A stretch of 64,000 nucleotides of DNA from Bacteroidota bacterium (GTDB taxonomy: Bacteria; Bacteroidota; Bacteroidia; Chitinophagales; Saprospiraceae), in assembly GCA_030147525.1 (NCBI GenBank), contig JASBVF010000056.1, positions 124,001 through 188,000 of the forward strand, written 5' to 3'. Position numbers and translations under genes: made by a program. How positions within the stretch are numbered: the first letter of the stretch is position 1; each line of letters opens with the position of its first letter. Under the pieces are notes generated by a model that was not told where the DNA came from, did no database searches, and worked only from the letters and a program-made list of their open reading frames with translations. This document shows, in pieces, positions 22,755-31,153 of this stretch.

Positions 22755-23474
22755 ATGAAAAAAATCACCTCCTCACTCGCTTCCCTCTTTCTGCTTCTGG
22801 CATGCGGCCAAAACCCTCCAACCGGCAAGGACGGATGGACAGCCAACGAAACCCGTGCCGTCGAAGCCATCAAAACCACCTACGGCGGCAAAGCCGTTTA
22901 TTCAAAAACAGCACCTACTGAAGGTGGGAAAAACTTCTTCCACATTGAACTGAGCGAAAGCAAAACCATCGAAGATCAGATCGACCTAACGGGTATGTTT
23001 GCTTCGCACGTGGCCTGGCTGTTTTATGAAAATATCGGCGATGAAAAAAGTCAGTACGGCGGCGTGGAGGTGACGGTGAAACTGTCCACCGGGGAATCGC
23101 CGGCTTTTCAATACAGATTCGACGAGTTGGAAAAGGTGAAAAACGCCATGCCTGTACTCGAAAAAACGGTAGCATTGCTGAAAACCTTTGATTACGATGG
23201 CCTATACGCCTTGCTTGCTCCTGAACGGGCCGCCACGTTGCCGAAAGAATCGTTAGTGACAGATTGCAGCTCGTATGACAAAAACAACGGAAAAGTGACG
23301 GACTTTCAATTCCAGGGCTTCGGTTTTTTCATGCCATCCGGCAGCCAAAAAGAATTCCTGCACCTTGCCGGGAAGCTAAAACGCACAGGCTACGATACGC
23401 CGCTGAGCATTTTCGTGGATCCGGCCAGCCCGAAAATGGAAGGCTCGGTGCAGTACATCAATTTTGATTATTGA
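22755..23474 (+). CDS. Lipoprotein of unknown function
   Basis: A 239-residue protein with a lipoprotein signal (MKKITSSLASLFLLLAC, lipobox LLAC, C17). The mature part has no recognised domain. It contains a Lys/Thr-rich first half, a segment FDELEKVKNAMPVLEKTVAL and a second half (LLKTFDYDGLYALLAP ... QFQGFGFFMPSGS) that resembles small alpha/beta folds often found in secreted Bacteroidota proteins. It is expected at the periplasmic face of the inner or outer membrane. It is preceded by a full promoter and followed by its own gap, so it appears monocistronic. Function unknown. Confidence 0.8.
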   Translation: MKKITSSLASLFLLLACGQNPPTGKDGWTANETRAVEAIKTTYGGKAVYSKTAPTEGGKNFFHIELSESKTIEDQIDLTGMFASHVAWLFYENIGDEKSQYGGVEVTVKLSTGESPAFQYRFDELEKVKNAMPVLEKTVALLKTFDYDGLYALLAPERAATLPKESLVTDCSSYDKNNGKVTDFQFQGFGFFMPSGSQKEFLHLAGKLKRTGYDTPLSIFVDPASPKMEGSVQYINFDY

Positions 23475-23503
23475 TTTTACCATACAATTTTGACAGCTGC
23501 GCA

Positions 23504-23537
23504 ACGCCGTTTTTTACTAAAAAAGAGCCTACCTTTG
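23504..23537 (+). promoter_or_regulatory. Promoter of the LysM-CAP gene
   Basis: The -7 element TACCTTTG at 23530-23537 is an exact TAnnTTTG match. A T-run near 23504-23511 stands at the -33 position without an exact TTTG. The element lies about 54 bases before the ATG at 23592, and inside the upstream in-frame extension, so it supports the ATG at 23592 as start. Confidence 0.5.
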
Positions 23538-23591
23538 ACTGAGGGTGCGCCGCTGCCCCGCTATTTTTTGACCAAAATAAAATCAATTTTC

Positions 23592-24830
23592 ATGAGATAT
23601 TTTCTTCTGACTGTGCTGTTTGCGGGTTTTACATTTTGTTTCGCAAACGCTCAATGTCCCCCTGCGAAAACATCCGGCGTCCACGTCGTCCAGAAAGGTG
23701 AAACGCTGTACCGCATTTCAAAAAAATACAACGTGACGGTGGATCAGTTACGGCAATGGAACAACTTGTCGTCCGATGCCATCTCCGTTTGCCAGGAACT
23801 CAAAGTGACCACTGCCTCCACTGCAACGACCTCCGCACCGGCTACTTCCACGCCGGTTTACCCTAAGCAATCAGGCCCGACGCACATCGTGCAGCGGGGT
23901 GAAACCGTCGCCAGCATTGCCCGGCTGTACGGCTATACCGAACCACGATTCCGGCAGTTCAACAACCTGCAACCCGGACAGGAAGTCACCCAGGGTATGG
24001 TACTCAAATCCGATGATTGCCAATGCCCTGAACTGGTCCAGCCTGCCAGCGAACCAATTGTTGGCTACGAAAATTCTGACCAAACCATCAGGCCGACCTC
24101 CATCTTCAGTTCACCTCAAACAGCGACTCAACCAGGATCAACCTCTCAACCCATCACTCAACCTGACGGACAGGCAGCGCCCGGTGTGCCAACAACGACT
24201 TACACCCCTGCTGAGGAAGTACTCGCCGACAGAAAGGATGCCCCAAAGGTCAGTACTGATAAAACACCATCAGTTCCTGCTGTTTCCGCCGACTTCAAAC
24301 CCATCATTGCACCATACATGGCAGCTGAAGAACGTGCCATGACTGATGAAATCAACCTCGTTCGTACGAATCCCGCAGGCTACATTCCGATGATCGAGAG
24401 CTACAAGCAAAATATTCAGAATGGCTCGGCATCCGGCTCAGTGGAAGCTTGCGACGAACTTATTGGGGAGTTGAAAAATATGAAACCGTTAAGCCTGCTC
24501 GAACCGGCTCAATGCATTTATGAGGCGGCCAAAAAACACGGAGAGGAACTACGCACTGCCGGTGCGCTCAACCACAAAGGCGCCGACGGCTCCTGGCCCT
24601 GGGACCGGGTGCAAAGGGCCTGTCCAAACATGAAAGACGGGAATGAAAATTTCATTGGCGGCGTAGCAGATGTCAGGAATGCAGTGGTGCGGCTGCTGGT
24701 TGATTCTGAGGTATCCAGCCGGGGCCACCGTCGCATCATGCTCAATAAAGACTGGCAATACATTGCGTGCTATAAAATCGGCAAAGCAGGCGTTACCGAC
24801 AATGTCTGGCTGCAACAATTCGGGCGATAG
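23592..24830 (+). CDS. Secreted LysM and CAP (SCP/PR1) domain protein
   Basis: Starts at ATG 23592, the first Met with a signal peptide (MRYFLLTVLFAGFTFCFANA). Two LysM domains follow: HVVQKGETLYRISKKYNVT and HIVQRGETVASIARLYGYT, which bind peptidoglycan or other GlcNAc polymers. A Thr/Ser/Pro/Gln-rich linker of about 90 residues (near mature residues 140-230) leads to a C-terminal CAP domain with EINLVRTNPAGYIPMIESY, the helix AAKKHGEELRTAGALNHKG, GNENFIGG and SSRGHRRIMLNKDWQYIACY. In CAP proteins the two His (here in LNHKG and RGHR) and Glu (GNENF) form the cavity. It likely acts in the periplasm or at the cell surface. Confidence 0.88.
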   Translation: MRYFLLTVLFAGFTFCFANAQCPPAKTSGVHVVQKGETLYRISKKYNVTVDQLRQWNNLSSDAISVCQELKVTTASTATTSAPATSTPVYPKQSGPTHIVQRGETVASIARLYGYTEPRFRQFNNLQPGQEVTQGMVLKSDDCQCPELVQPASEPIVGYENSDQTIRPTSIFSSPQTATQPGSTSQPITQPDGQAAPGVPTTTYTPAEEVLADRKDAPKVSTDKTPSVPAVSADFKPIIAPYMAAEERAMTDEINLVRTNPAGYIPMIESYKQNIQNGSASGSVEACDELIGELKNMKPLSLLEPAQCIYEAAKKHGEELRTAGALNHKGADGSWPWDRVQRACPNMKDGNENFIGGVADVRNAVVRLLVDSEVSSRGHRRIMLNKDWQYIACYKIGKAGVTDNVWLQQFGR

Positions 24831-24841
24831 GCTACATTCTG

Positions 24842-25345
24842 CTATCTTTCAGCGGCCACCTTCTCCAGACTTTCGCCTGTGAGACGGAACATCGTCCAGT
24901 CGTGTAAGTCAATGGCGCCCAGACTTTTATAAAAATCGATGGCGGGCGTGTTCCAGTCGAGTACCGACCATTCGAGGCGGCCACAGTTGCGCTCGACAGC
25001 GATTTTTGCGAGCGTTGAAAGCATGATTTTTCCAAATCCCCGGCGCCGGAATTCCGGCTTCACAAACAAATCTTCGAGGTAAATACCCGGCTTGCCGAGG
25101 AAGGTGGAGTAGTTGTGAAAAAACAGGGCAAATGCGGCAGGCTGCCCGTCCGAAAATCCAAATATAACTTCTGCTACTTTTCGCTCACCGAACAGGGTTT
25201 CCCGCAGCAATTCTTCGGTAGCTACGACTTTGTCCGAAAGTTTCTCGTATTCGGCTAAGTCTTTGATAAACTGCAAGATGAGCGGCACATCAGCTGCGGT
25301 GGCAGGTCTGATTTCCAGCATTTTTTCTGATGAGTTGGTTGGCAT
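24842..25345 (-). CDS. GNAT-family N-acetyltransferase
   Basis: A 167-residue acetyl-CoA-dependent acetyltransferase close to the diamine/thialysine (SSAT-like) branch. It shows IRPATAADVPLILQFIKDLA at the N-terminus, the acceptor-side block GIYLEDLFVKPEFR, the acetyl-CoA loop RRRGFGKIMLSTLA (motif A), then CGRLEWSVLDWNTPAIDFYK. Two in-frame starts exist, 25345 and 25321; the second (MLEIRPATA) is the more family-like. The gene follows the subtilase gene by 20 bases in the same orientation. The substrate is not predictable with confidence. Confidence 0.85.
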   Translation of the reverse strand: MPTNSSEKMLEIRPATAADVPLILQFIKDLAEYEKLSDKVVATEELLRETLFGERKVAEVIFGFSDGQPAAFALFFHNYSTFLGKPGIYLEDLFVKPEFRRRGFGKIMLSTLAKIAVERNCGRLEWSVLDWNTPAIDFYKSLGAIDLHDWTMFRLTGESLEKVAAER

Positions 25346-25365
25346 TTCGTTGAACGTTTTCAGTT

Positions 25366-26943
25366 TTATTTCAATAAATATTTCACGGCAGCGCCGGGCT
25401 GGATCAACCTCCCCGTCTCCGCTTTGCTTTTCGTCTCGATACCCGTTTTATTCAAAATGTCAAAAGCCTGCCTGGTGGTCAAATCCGGTTTCAGGCTTTT
25501 CAGCAAACCCACAAGTCCGGAGACGTAGGGCGTGGCCATCGAAGTGCCGTTGAACGTCTGGTACTGGCTGCCGGGGAAGGTCGAGTAGATTTTAACGCCC
25601 GGCGCCGCCACAGCCATGTTCAGATCCTGCACAAAATTGGAAAAAGAGGCCCGGTTCACCAGGGTATCCACTGCGCTGACCGTGATCACGCCGGAAACGT
25701 TGGCCGGGGTAAAACCTTTCGCATTTCGATTGGAATTGCCAGCTGCCACGACGAGGATTGCACCCTTTTTATTGGCATATTGAACTGCTTTGTCGTAAGC
25801 CCTTTGCCGTGCCTGATTCGAAGGACCTCCAAGCGATAGCGACAGCACATCGGCACCAGCGTCCGCTGCCTCGAGGATGCCGTTGATGATCATCTGCTGG
25901 GTGCCGAAGCCGCCGTCACTCAGCACTTTAACACTCGTAACCTGCACAAAATCATTGTTTTGTGAAAAAGAAGCAACGCCCAGATTGTTATTCGAAACGG
26001 CAGCAGCGATGCCTGCGCAATGCGTGCCGTGGCCGGCTTTGTCGGTATCGTATTTTGATTTGGTAGAGGTGAAATTGGCTTTCAGATCTTCGTGCTCAGC
26101 ATCCACGCCGGTGTCAAGGATGGCGATTAGGGCTTTTTTGACGGGTTTTATATTTTTTAAAACCTCATACAAATCGGCCACTTTCATTGCTTCGAAACCC
26201 CAGAGGTTTTCAAGGCCGGGATCGTTGATGCCGTATTTTTTATTGATGCCGGGCAAGGGCCGCATGGGCGTGGCTTCGATGGGTGAAATAGCAATTCGTT
26301 CGTTCTCTTCCAGCCATTCGACAAGACCGGTGGCGTTCAGCGCATTTTTCACTTCGGCTAAATTCTGCTCGTACTTCGGCGGCACGTTGATCAGAAAATA
26401 GTCATCCAGATCAGTCGATTCCGTGTCTTTCATCGTGAATGCGGGGGTGGCATCGAGGCCAAATTCGTTCAAAACATCCTGAATTTCAGCAATTTGGTGC
26501 AGGTCTTTGATCTCGATGAGCAGTTCGCCGTTGGGGTCCAGTTCGTAATCCCCTGCCTCAGCCGGGTTTGTATTTTTGATGTTTGGCGCTTCTGTTAAAT
26601 CGCTTTTGGGCTGTGGAAAGGTAGCCGCCAGTTTTTCAAAATAAAAGAACTTCAACACCACCAGCATACCCGCCAGCGCCAGGAAGTAGCCCCATTTCAT
26701 TTTGCGAAGCAAACTCAACAGCACAGGTACGAGCGCCAGGATGAGCAACTCACGACCCAGCGCAGGTATTTTGTATGAAAACGATCCGTCCGCCATGAGC
26801 CAACTCAGGCCAAAAGCGGCGAAGCTGCCAAAGAATATTTTCCTGAAAAAGTCGCTGCGGACTTCGTTGTCACGGAAGTAAAACCAACCGGTGAGCGAGG
26901 CGAGGCTGATGATGAAAGTGACGGGATACAATTGTGCGAACAT
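25366..26943 (-). CDS. Membrane-anchored subtilisin-like serine protease (S8)
   Basis: A 525-residue protein whose first 105 residues form about four transmembrane helices and carry no cleavable signal. Residues about 140-220 look like an inhibitor-type prodomain (ELLIEIKDLHQ...DLDDYFLINVPP). The S8 catalytic domain has D277 (AILDTGVD), H305 (GHGTHCAGIAA), the oxyanion N403 (VAAGNSNRNA) and S468 (NGTSMATPYVSG). A polytopic N-terminus on a subtilase is unusual and would tether the protease to the inner membrane, probably with the catalytic domain outside. The GNAT gene follows in the same operon direction. The substrate is unknown. Confidence 0.87.
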   Translation of the reverse strand: MFAQLYPVTFIISLASLTGWFYFRDNEVRSDFFRKIFFGSFAAFGLSWLMADGSFSYKIPALGRELLILALVPVLLSLLRKMKWGYFLALAGMLVVLKFFYFEKLAATFPQPKSDLTEAPNIKNTNPAEAGDYELDPNGELLIEIKDLHQIAEIQDVLNEFGLDATPAFTMKDTESTDLDDYFLINVPPKYEQNLAEVKNALNATGLVEWLEENERIAISPIEATPMRPLPGINKKYGINDPGLENLWGFEAMKVADLYEVLKNIKPVKKALIAILDTGVDAEHEDLKANFTSTKSKYDTDKAGHGTHCAGIAAAVSNNNLGVASFSQNNDFVQVTSVKVLSDGGFGTQQMIINGILEAADAGADVLSLSLGGPSNQARQRAYDKAVQYANKKGAILVVAAGNSNRNAKGFTPANVSGVITVSAVDTLVNRASFSNFVQDLNMAVAAPGVKIYSTFPGSQYQTFNGTSMATPYVSGLVGLLKSLKPDLTTRQAFDILNKTGIETKSKAETGRLIQPGAAVKYLLK

Positions 26944-27014
26944 GGTCGAATATTTTTTTTAATGGAATGAAACGAAAATAAACAAGATTAACCTGCCGGA
27001 CGCTGATATTTCGA

Positions 27015-28502
27015 CTAAACTTCAGTTTTTGCGAACGCTCCCTCCAGTCGCCGGTAGATATCGCCGAATTTTTCGAGTTGACCCCGGTAAATCCGGTAGT
27101 TTTTTTCGTTTGGATGAAAAGTTTTTTGCGGCTGCATCCTGTTTTTCACCAGAGAAAAATCTTCGATGTAGCCGAGCGATTTCATCGCCATCAAAACGGC
27201 CCCGAGCGCCGGACTGTCCTCACTTTCAAAGGTTTGCACCTCCTTCCCGAAAATATCAGCGGCCATTTGCACCCAAAAATCCATTTTGGTAAAACCACCA
27301 TTGGCCAGAATTCTGCTGATGGGGGCGACGGTTTCCTCTAAAACCTGCCCAACCAGACAAAGGTTGAGCAGAATCCCCTCCAGCACGGCACGGTGAAAGT
27401 GTGCGGTGGTGTGTTTTGTGGTAATTCCGAAGAAAATACCCTGCGCAGCAGCATTCCAAACCGGTGCCCGTTCGCCTAACAGATATGGTAAAAACAGCAA
27501 CCCTTCCGAACCGGCAGGCACCTGCCTCAGTTGCTCCAGGTGCGATTGCATCTTCGTTGCCGATGGTTCCAACCCAAAAAACTGCCGGGTAAACCACTCG
27601 TAAATCACGGCTCCGTTGTTGCTCGCTCCACCTGTAACATATTGATTTTCAGCCAGCAAATAGTTAAAAATTCGCTCTTCCGGATCATAACTTGGCGAGG
27701 AGGCCGTCATGCGGATTGCTCCGCTCGTACCGATGGTCAGCACGGCTTCCCCCGCTTCAACAGCCCCGTTGCCGAGGTTGGCCAGGCAACCGTCAGAGGC
27801 GCCGACCACCAACGGGACGCCTTCGGTAAGGCCGGTTTGGCGCCGGATTTCTGGTTTCAGTTTTTTCAAAATGAAAAAAGGCGACACGGGCTGTGGCAGC
27901 TTTTCGGGTGAAATGCCTGCGAAGGAAAGTGCGGGAGTGAACCACTCAACCCTCTTCCCGTCGAACAGTCCGGTGGCTGAAGCAATTGAAAAATCCGTCA
28001 AAAACTCGCCGGAAAGTTTGAAAATCAGGTATTCTTTGATGCCCGTGAATTTGAAGGTTTTCTGAAAAATGATGGGTTCGTGATCCTTCAGCCAGGCGAT
28101 TTTTGGCAGGGGTGACATGGCATGAACGGGAGTGCCTGTGGCACGGTAGATTTCCTTCCCGGCCTCGCTGTTTTTCAGCGATTCGGCGATGCCGGCGCTT
28201 CGGGTGTCAGACCAGAGGATGCAGCGGGTCAGCGGCTGGCCGTTTTCATCCACCGCTATGAGGCTATGCATGGCGCTGCTGAGGGCAACGGCAATCGGCT
28301 GGCCATTTTCAGCAACAAGCTGCCTGATCACCTCCGACACGGACTCAACAAGTGTTTCCGGATTCTGCTCCTGCCAGCCCGGCTGCGGGGAAATGGTGTG
28401 GCAGGGTATCGATTTTTTATTTAAAAAATGGCCATGCCGGTCAAACGCAACCGCTTTTACGCTGGAGGTGCCGATGTCGAGGCCGAGGAAATAATCTTGC
28501 AT
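27015..28502 (-). CDS. FGGY-family sugar kinase, probably gluconokinase
   Basis: A 495-residue ATP-dependent carbohydrate kinase. The N-terminal phosphate-binding loop is LGLDIGTSSVKAVAFD, with SSAMHSLIAVDENGQPL and LWSDTRS next. The middle contains GTPVHAMSPLPKIAWL and GASDGCLANLGNGAV, with LTIGTSGAIRM, blocks I associate with gluconate kinases of this fold rather than xylulokinases or glycerol kinases. The C-terminal actin-fold block is SRILANGGFTKMDFWVQMAA. The gene is transcribed divergently from the EAD-trypsin gene with only 56 bases between. Xylulokinase is the main alternative. Confidence 0.8.
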   Translation of the reverse strand: MQDYFLGLDIGTSSVKAVAFDRHGHFLNKKSIPCHTISPQPGWQEQNPETLVESVSEVIRQLVAENGQPIAVALSSAMHSLIAVDENGQPLTRCILWSDTRSAGIAESLKNSEAGKEIYRATGTPVHAMSPLPKIAWLKDHEPIIFQKTFKFTGIKEYLIFKLSGEFLTDFSIASATGLFDGKRVEWFTPALSFAGISPEKLPQPVSPFFILKKLKPEIRRQTGLTEGVPLVVGASDGCLANLGNGAVEAGEAVLTIGTSGAIRMTASSPSYDPEERIFNYLLAENQYVTGGASNNGAVIYEWFTRQFFGLEPSATKMQSHLEQLRQVPAGSEGLLFLPYLLGERAPVWNAAAQGIFFGITTKHTTAHFHRAVLEGILLNLCLVGQVLEETVAPISRILANGGFTKMDFWVQMAADIFGKEVQTFESEDSPALGAVLMAMKSLGYIEDFSLVKNRMQPQKTFHPNEKNYRIYRGQLEKFGDIYRRLEGAFAKTEV

Positions 28503-28558
28503 TTTGTGGAATTGATTTGAATTGATATTTTGTCCAAAATTTCAAAAAAACTTTAAAC

Positions 28559-29578
28559 ATGCAAAAAGCCCAAGCCAGTTACTTGCGCAATGTTAAAGAG
28601 CTCATCGAAGAAGATGAAATTGAAGACGCCCTGCAATTACTGGATAAAATAGACACCGACCTCCAGATTGGCATTGAAAACGATCTCGTGCTGCAAAAAA
28701 GCCGCTTCAAAAGCAATGAAAAAGACATGCAGCGGGGCATCATGCCGCTTGAGTATTACCAACGCACCAAGGCACAAGTCAGGTTTGCCCTGTTGAGTAT
28801 TGTTGATGGCATTCCCCGCAAAATCGAGTTGAACAACATGCTCAGCGGCGTGAAAGCCATGAATTTTTCCGTGCCCGATGACGAGGCACTTGAAAAAATC
28901 GTTGGGGACAAGAGCAGGTTGGTGAAAATCGGCTGGCTGGAAATGGCGCTCAAAGCCACCAAAAGCGTGGGTCGGATCGTTTGTCCGGATGGAAGCACCG
29001 GAACGGGCTTCATGCTCGAAGGCGGCTATCTGCTGACCAACAATCACGTACTGCCAAACGAAGACACAGCCGAAAGTGCTTACGTGGAGTTCAATTTTGA
29101 AGAAGACGCATCCGGAGCGAGGAAGACCCGCTACCAGTATAAATTCGATGCAGATACCTTCCTTACCAGCAACTACAAAGAGCTTGATTACACCCGGATT
29201 AAGGTAATTGACAACACGGATTCAATTCCGTTGAAAGACTGGGGTTTTCTCCAAGTGGCGCCGGATGCGCTGCCTGTGGTCGGCGACCCCGTCAACATCA
29301 TTCAGCATCCGAAAGGCGACGTGAAACAAATCGCCCTGACGGCCAACGACGTGCTTTCCATTTGGGATAAATACCTGTTTTACAAAGCGGATACCGAGCC
29401 GGGCTCAAGCGGTTCGCCGGTGTTCAACCAGTCATGGCAGGTCGTGGCATTGCACCACGCCGGAAAGCTGATGTCGGAAGGAGGTTTGCAGATCAATGCG
29501 AAAGGCGACAAAGCGAGCGCCAACCGGGGCATTCTCATTTCGAACATCCTGGCAGACATTCGTTCCAAAACAGGTTGA
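28559..29578 (+). CDS. Trypsin-like protease with an effector-associated (EAD-type) N-terminal domain
   Basis: A 339-residue cytosolic protein with no signal peptide or membrane helix. Residues 5-90 are helical and follow the EAD11-like pattern: ...VKELIEEDEIEDALQLLDK, DLVLQKSRFKSNEKDMQRG, then RTKAQVRFALLSIVDGI. A second short segment, DDEALEKIVG...IGWLEMALKATKSVGRI (residues 107-140), resembles the linker seen before trypsin domains in related conflict proteins. The protease domain follows with H163 (TNNHV), D210 (ELDYTRI) and S284 (GSSGSP). EAD domains act as adaptors that recruit effectors in bacterial conflict systems. A substrate- or phage-triggered role is inference; no partner with the same EAD is seen in this window. 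Confidence 0.75.
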   Translation: MQKAQASYLRNVKELIEEDEIEDALQLLDKIDTDLQIGIENDLVLQKSRFKSNEKDMQRGIMPLEYYQRTKAQVRFALLSIVDGIPRKIELNNMLSGVKAMNFSVPDDEALEKIVGDKSRLVKIGWLEMALKATKSVGRIVCPDGSTGTGFMLEGGYLLTNNHVLPNEDTAESAYVEFNFEEDASGARKTRYQYKFDADTFLTSNYKELDYTRIKVIDNTDSIPLKDWGFLQVAPDALPVVGDPVNIIQHPKGDVKQIALTANDVLSIWDKYLFYKADTEPGSSGSPVFNQSWQVVALHHAGKLMSEGGLQINAKGDKASANRGILISNILADIRSKTG

Positions 29579-29584
29579 CGGCGG

Positions 29585-29989
29585 TCAGCGCCTTCCTCCA
29601 CCGTAGTCAACGCATGCACGCAGCAGACTTGCCCATCCTGCGACGAATAACAACCCACCGATCGGAGTTATGGGTCCGATAACTTTTTGCATGTACTGGA
29701 TTTCCAGAAACTCGGTGAGTGAAAGCAGGTAAAGCGAACCCGAAAACAGGATAATACCCACCAAAAACAACCATCCGGCAATGGTCGTCCATCGTTTGCT
29801 GGTGTACCTGCTGAGCAGTGCGACTGCAATCAGCGCAAAGGTGTGGAAGAATTGATACCGGACGCCGGTTTCAAAAACCAGGACTTGCTGCTCGGAAAGT
29901 ATCCGCTTCAGGATGTGAGCGCCAAATGCGCCGAATATTACTGCCGTAAGGCCGGAAATACAAGCGAAAATGAGGAAACGTTTGGTCAT
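29585..29989 (-). CDS. DUF423 family membrane protein
   Basis: A 134-residue protein with about four transmembrane helices and the family blocks ISGLTAVIFGAFGAHILK, FETGVRYQFFHTFALIAVAL, then LFSGSLYLLSLTEFL and PIGGLLFVAGWASLL. The family (YgdD-like) is widespread but has no established function. The gene converges with the EAD-trypsin gene, leaving a 6-base gap. Confidence 0.87.
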   Translation of the reverse strand: MTKRFLIFACISGLTAVIFGAFGAHILKRILSEQQVLVFETGVRYQFFHTFALIAVALLSRYTSKRWTTIAGWLFLVGIILFSGSLYLLSLTEFLEIQYMQKVIGPITPIGGLLFVAGWASLLRACVDYGGGRR

Positions 29990-30047
29990 ATCGGATCGGA
30001 CTAATTTTTGTGTTAAAAACTGCGGTCTGGTCTTTCTTGTTTTCCGG

Positions 30048-30536
30048 CTATTCCATCTCGATCAGAAGTTCGCCTTTCTCGACAGCTTTTCCTTTTGCAA
30101 CATGAATTTTCTTCACCTTCCCTTCACCCGGCGACTTGATGACGTTCTCCATTTTCATGGCCTCCAAAATCAACAGCTGATCGCCCTGCACCACTTCCAT
30201 TCCCGGTTCTACAGCAATATTAAGTACGAGACCCGGCATCGGAGCTTTGATTTCGCTAATCTTATGAATGATGTTGGCGCTAAGTCCCATCTTTTTAACA
30301 AGCAAATCAAAATGATCAGCAATTTTCACCTCGTGGTGATTGCCATTGATTTTTAATTGAACCGTTTTTGACTCAAACTCCATCGAAATGAGCTCAGCCC
30401 GATAGGATTTGCCGTTATGAATCAGGTGAAACTGGCCTTCATCCAACGTCACCACATCCAATGATTCGACATCGGAAGAATTGAGATTAGCGTTGAAAAT
30501 GTCATTGATTGTTAACTGGAAGTCTCCGTTCTGCAT
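30048..30536 (-). CDS. Biotin carboxyl carrier protein of an acyl-CoA carboxylase
   Basis: A 162-residue biotin-attachment protein. The C-terminal biotinyl domain covers about residues 92-162, with the biotin-accepting K128 in EAMKMENV and the PMPGLVLNIAVEPGMEV entry. The N-terminal half (GKSYRAELISMEFESKTVQL) is a beta-rich segment typical of the carrier of propionyl/methylmalonyl-type carboxylases in Bacteroidota, which differs from the AccB N-terminus. No carboxylase or carboxyltransferase gene is in the window. It is 27 bases downstream of the membrane protein gene and probably cotranscribed with it. Confidence 0.88.
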   Translation of the reverse strand: MQNGDFQLTINDIFNANLNSSDVESLDVVTLDEGQFHLIHNGKSYRAELISMEFESKTVQLKINGNHHEVKIADHFDLLVKKMGLSANIIHKISEIKAPMPGLVLNIAVEPGMEVVQGDQLLILEAMKMENVIKSPGEGKVKKIHVAKGKAVEKGELLIEME

Positions 30537-30563
30537 GAGTTAAATTACATTTTCCGGCGGAAT

Positions 30564-30950
30564 TTATCTGGCTTTGATTTTTCCAAGCCGGGTCATAAAT
30601 ATGGTTTCAAATACCGTAAAAACGATGTAAATAAAGAAAAAAGGAATGAGATAGTAATTACTCTCCGGCTTCAGTAATTTTTGAAAAGCAAGGATCAGCA
30701 CTACAGTCAGCAGCATTTTTCCGAAAGTAAAAAGCATGATCAGGCTGGTGAACGCATTCTTATCTTTACTGATCGCAGCTTTTGCTGCAATGAAATACAT
30801 CGCTATACTCATCAACAAAAAAAACGCAAGCGTAATGGTTGAAATAACTTTGAAGGCAGCAAACGGCTGAAAAATATGCAGGAAAATCAGGACGACCAGA
30901 ACAATAGCAGTAACCAGACCTAATTGCAGGAAGAAGCGTCTGCGATTCAT
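30564..30950 (-). CDS. Small four-helix membrane protein of unknown function
   Basis: A 128-residue protein with four hydrophobic helices (residues about 8-28, 36-56, 70-90 and 98-118) and a basic N-terminus (MNRRRFFLQ). The helix pattern resembles small AtpI-like or DUF membrane proteins of Bacteroidota, but I cannot name a family from sequence. It lies directly upstream of the biotin carrier gene in the same orientation. Confidence 0.75.
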   Translation of the reverse strand: MNRRRFFLQLGLVTAIVLVVLIFLHIFQPFAAFKVISTITLAFFLLMSIAMYFIAAKAAISKDKNAFTSLIMLFTFGKMLLTVVLILAFQKLLKPESNYYLIPFFFIYIVFTVFETIFMTRLGKIKAR

Positions 30951-31046
30951 TAAAAGGTGAGTTTTTGGTGATTTCTGTCTTTTAACCTAAAAAACAAGTC
31001 TATGAAGATCAGGGTAAAATGACTAAAAAAATTTGCAAAGTCTCCC

Positions 31047-31135
31047 GGGGTTAGATGAGTAGGGGCGCTCATTGGCAAACTTTAAGCCAGTGACCGCCCC
31101 TACTCTTGCAGGATATTCATCTGAAATGCTAACCC
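31047..31135. repeat. GC-rich nested palindrome after the bactofilin gene
   Basis: The core stem is GAGTAGGGGCG (31057-31067) with CGCCCCTACTC (31095-31105). An inner stem is TCATTGGC/GCCAGTGA and an outer stem is GGGTTAG (31048-31054) with CTAACCC (31129-31135). It starts 19 bases past the bactofilin stop codon. It may be a 3' end hairpin, or a copy of a dispersed palindromic repeat of the GTAGGGGCG type. Confidence 0.65.
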
Positions 31136-31153
31136 TGCTATTTCAGGCCTGAA

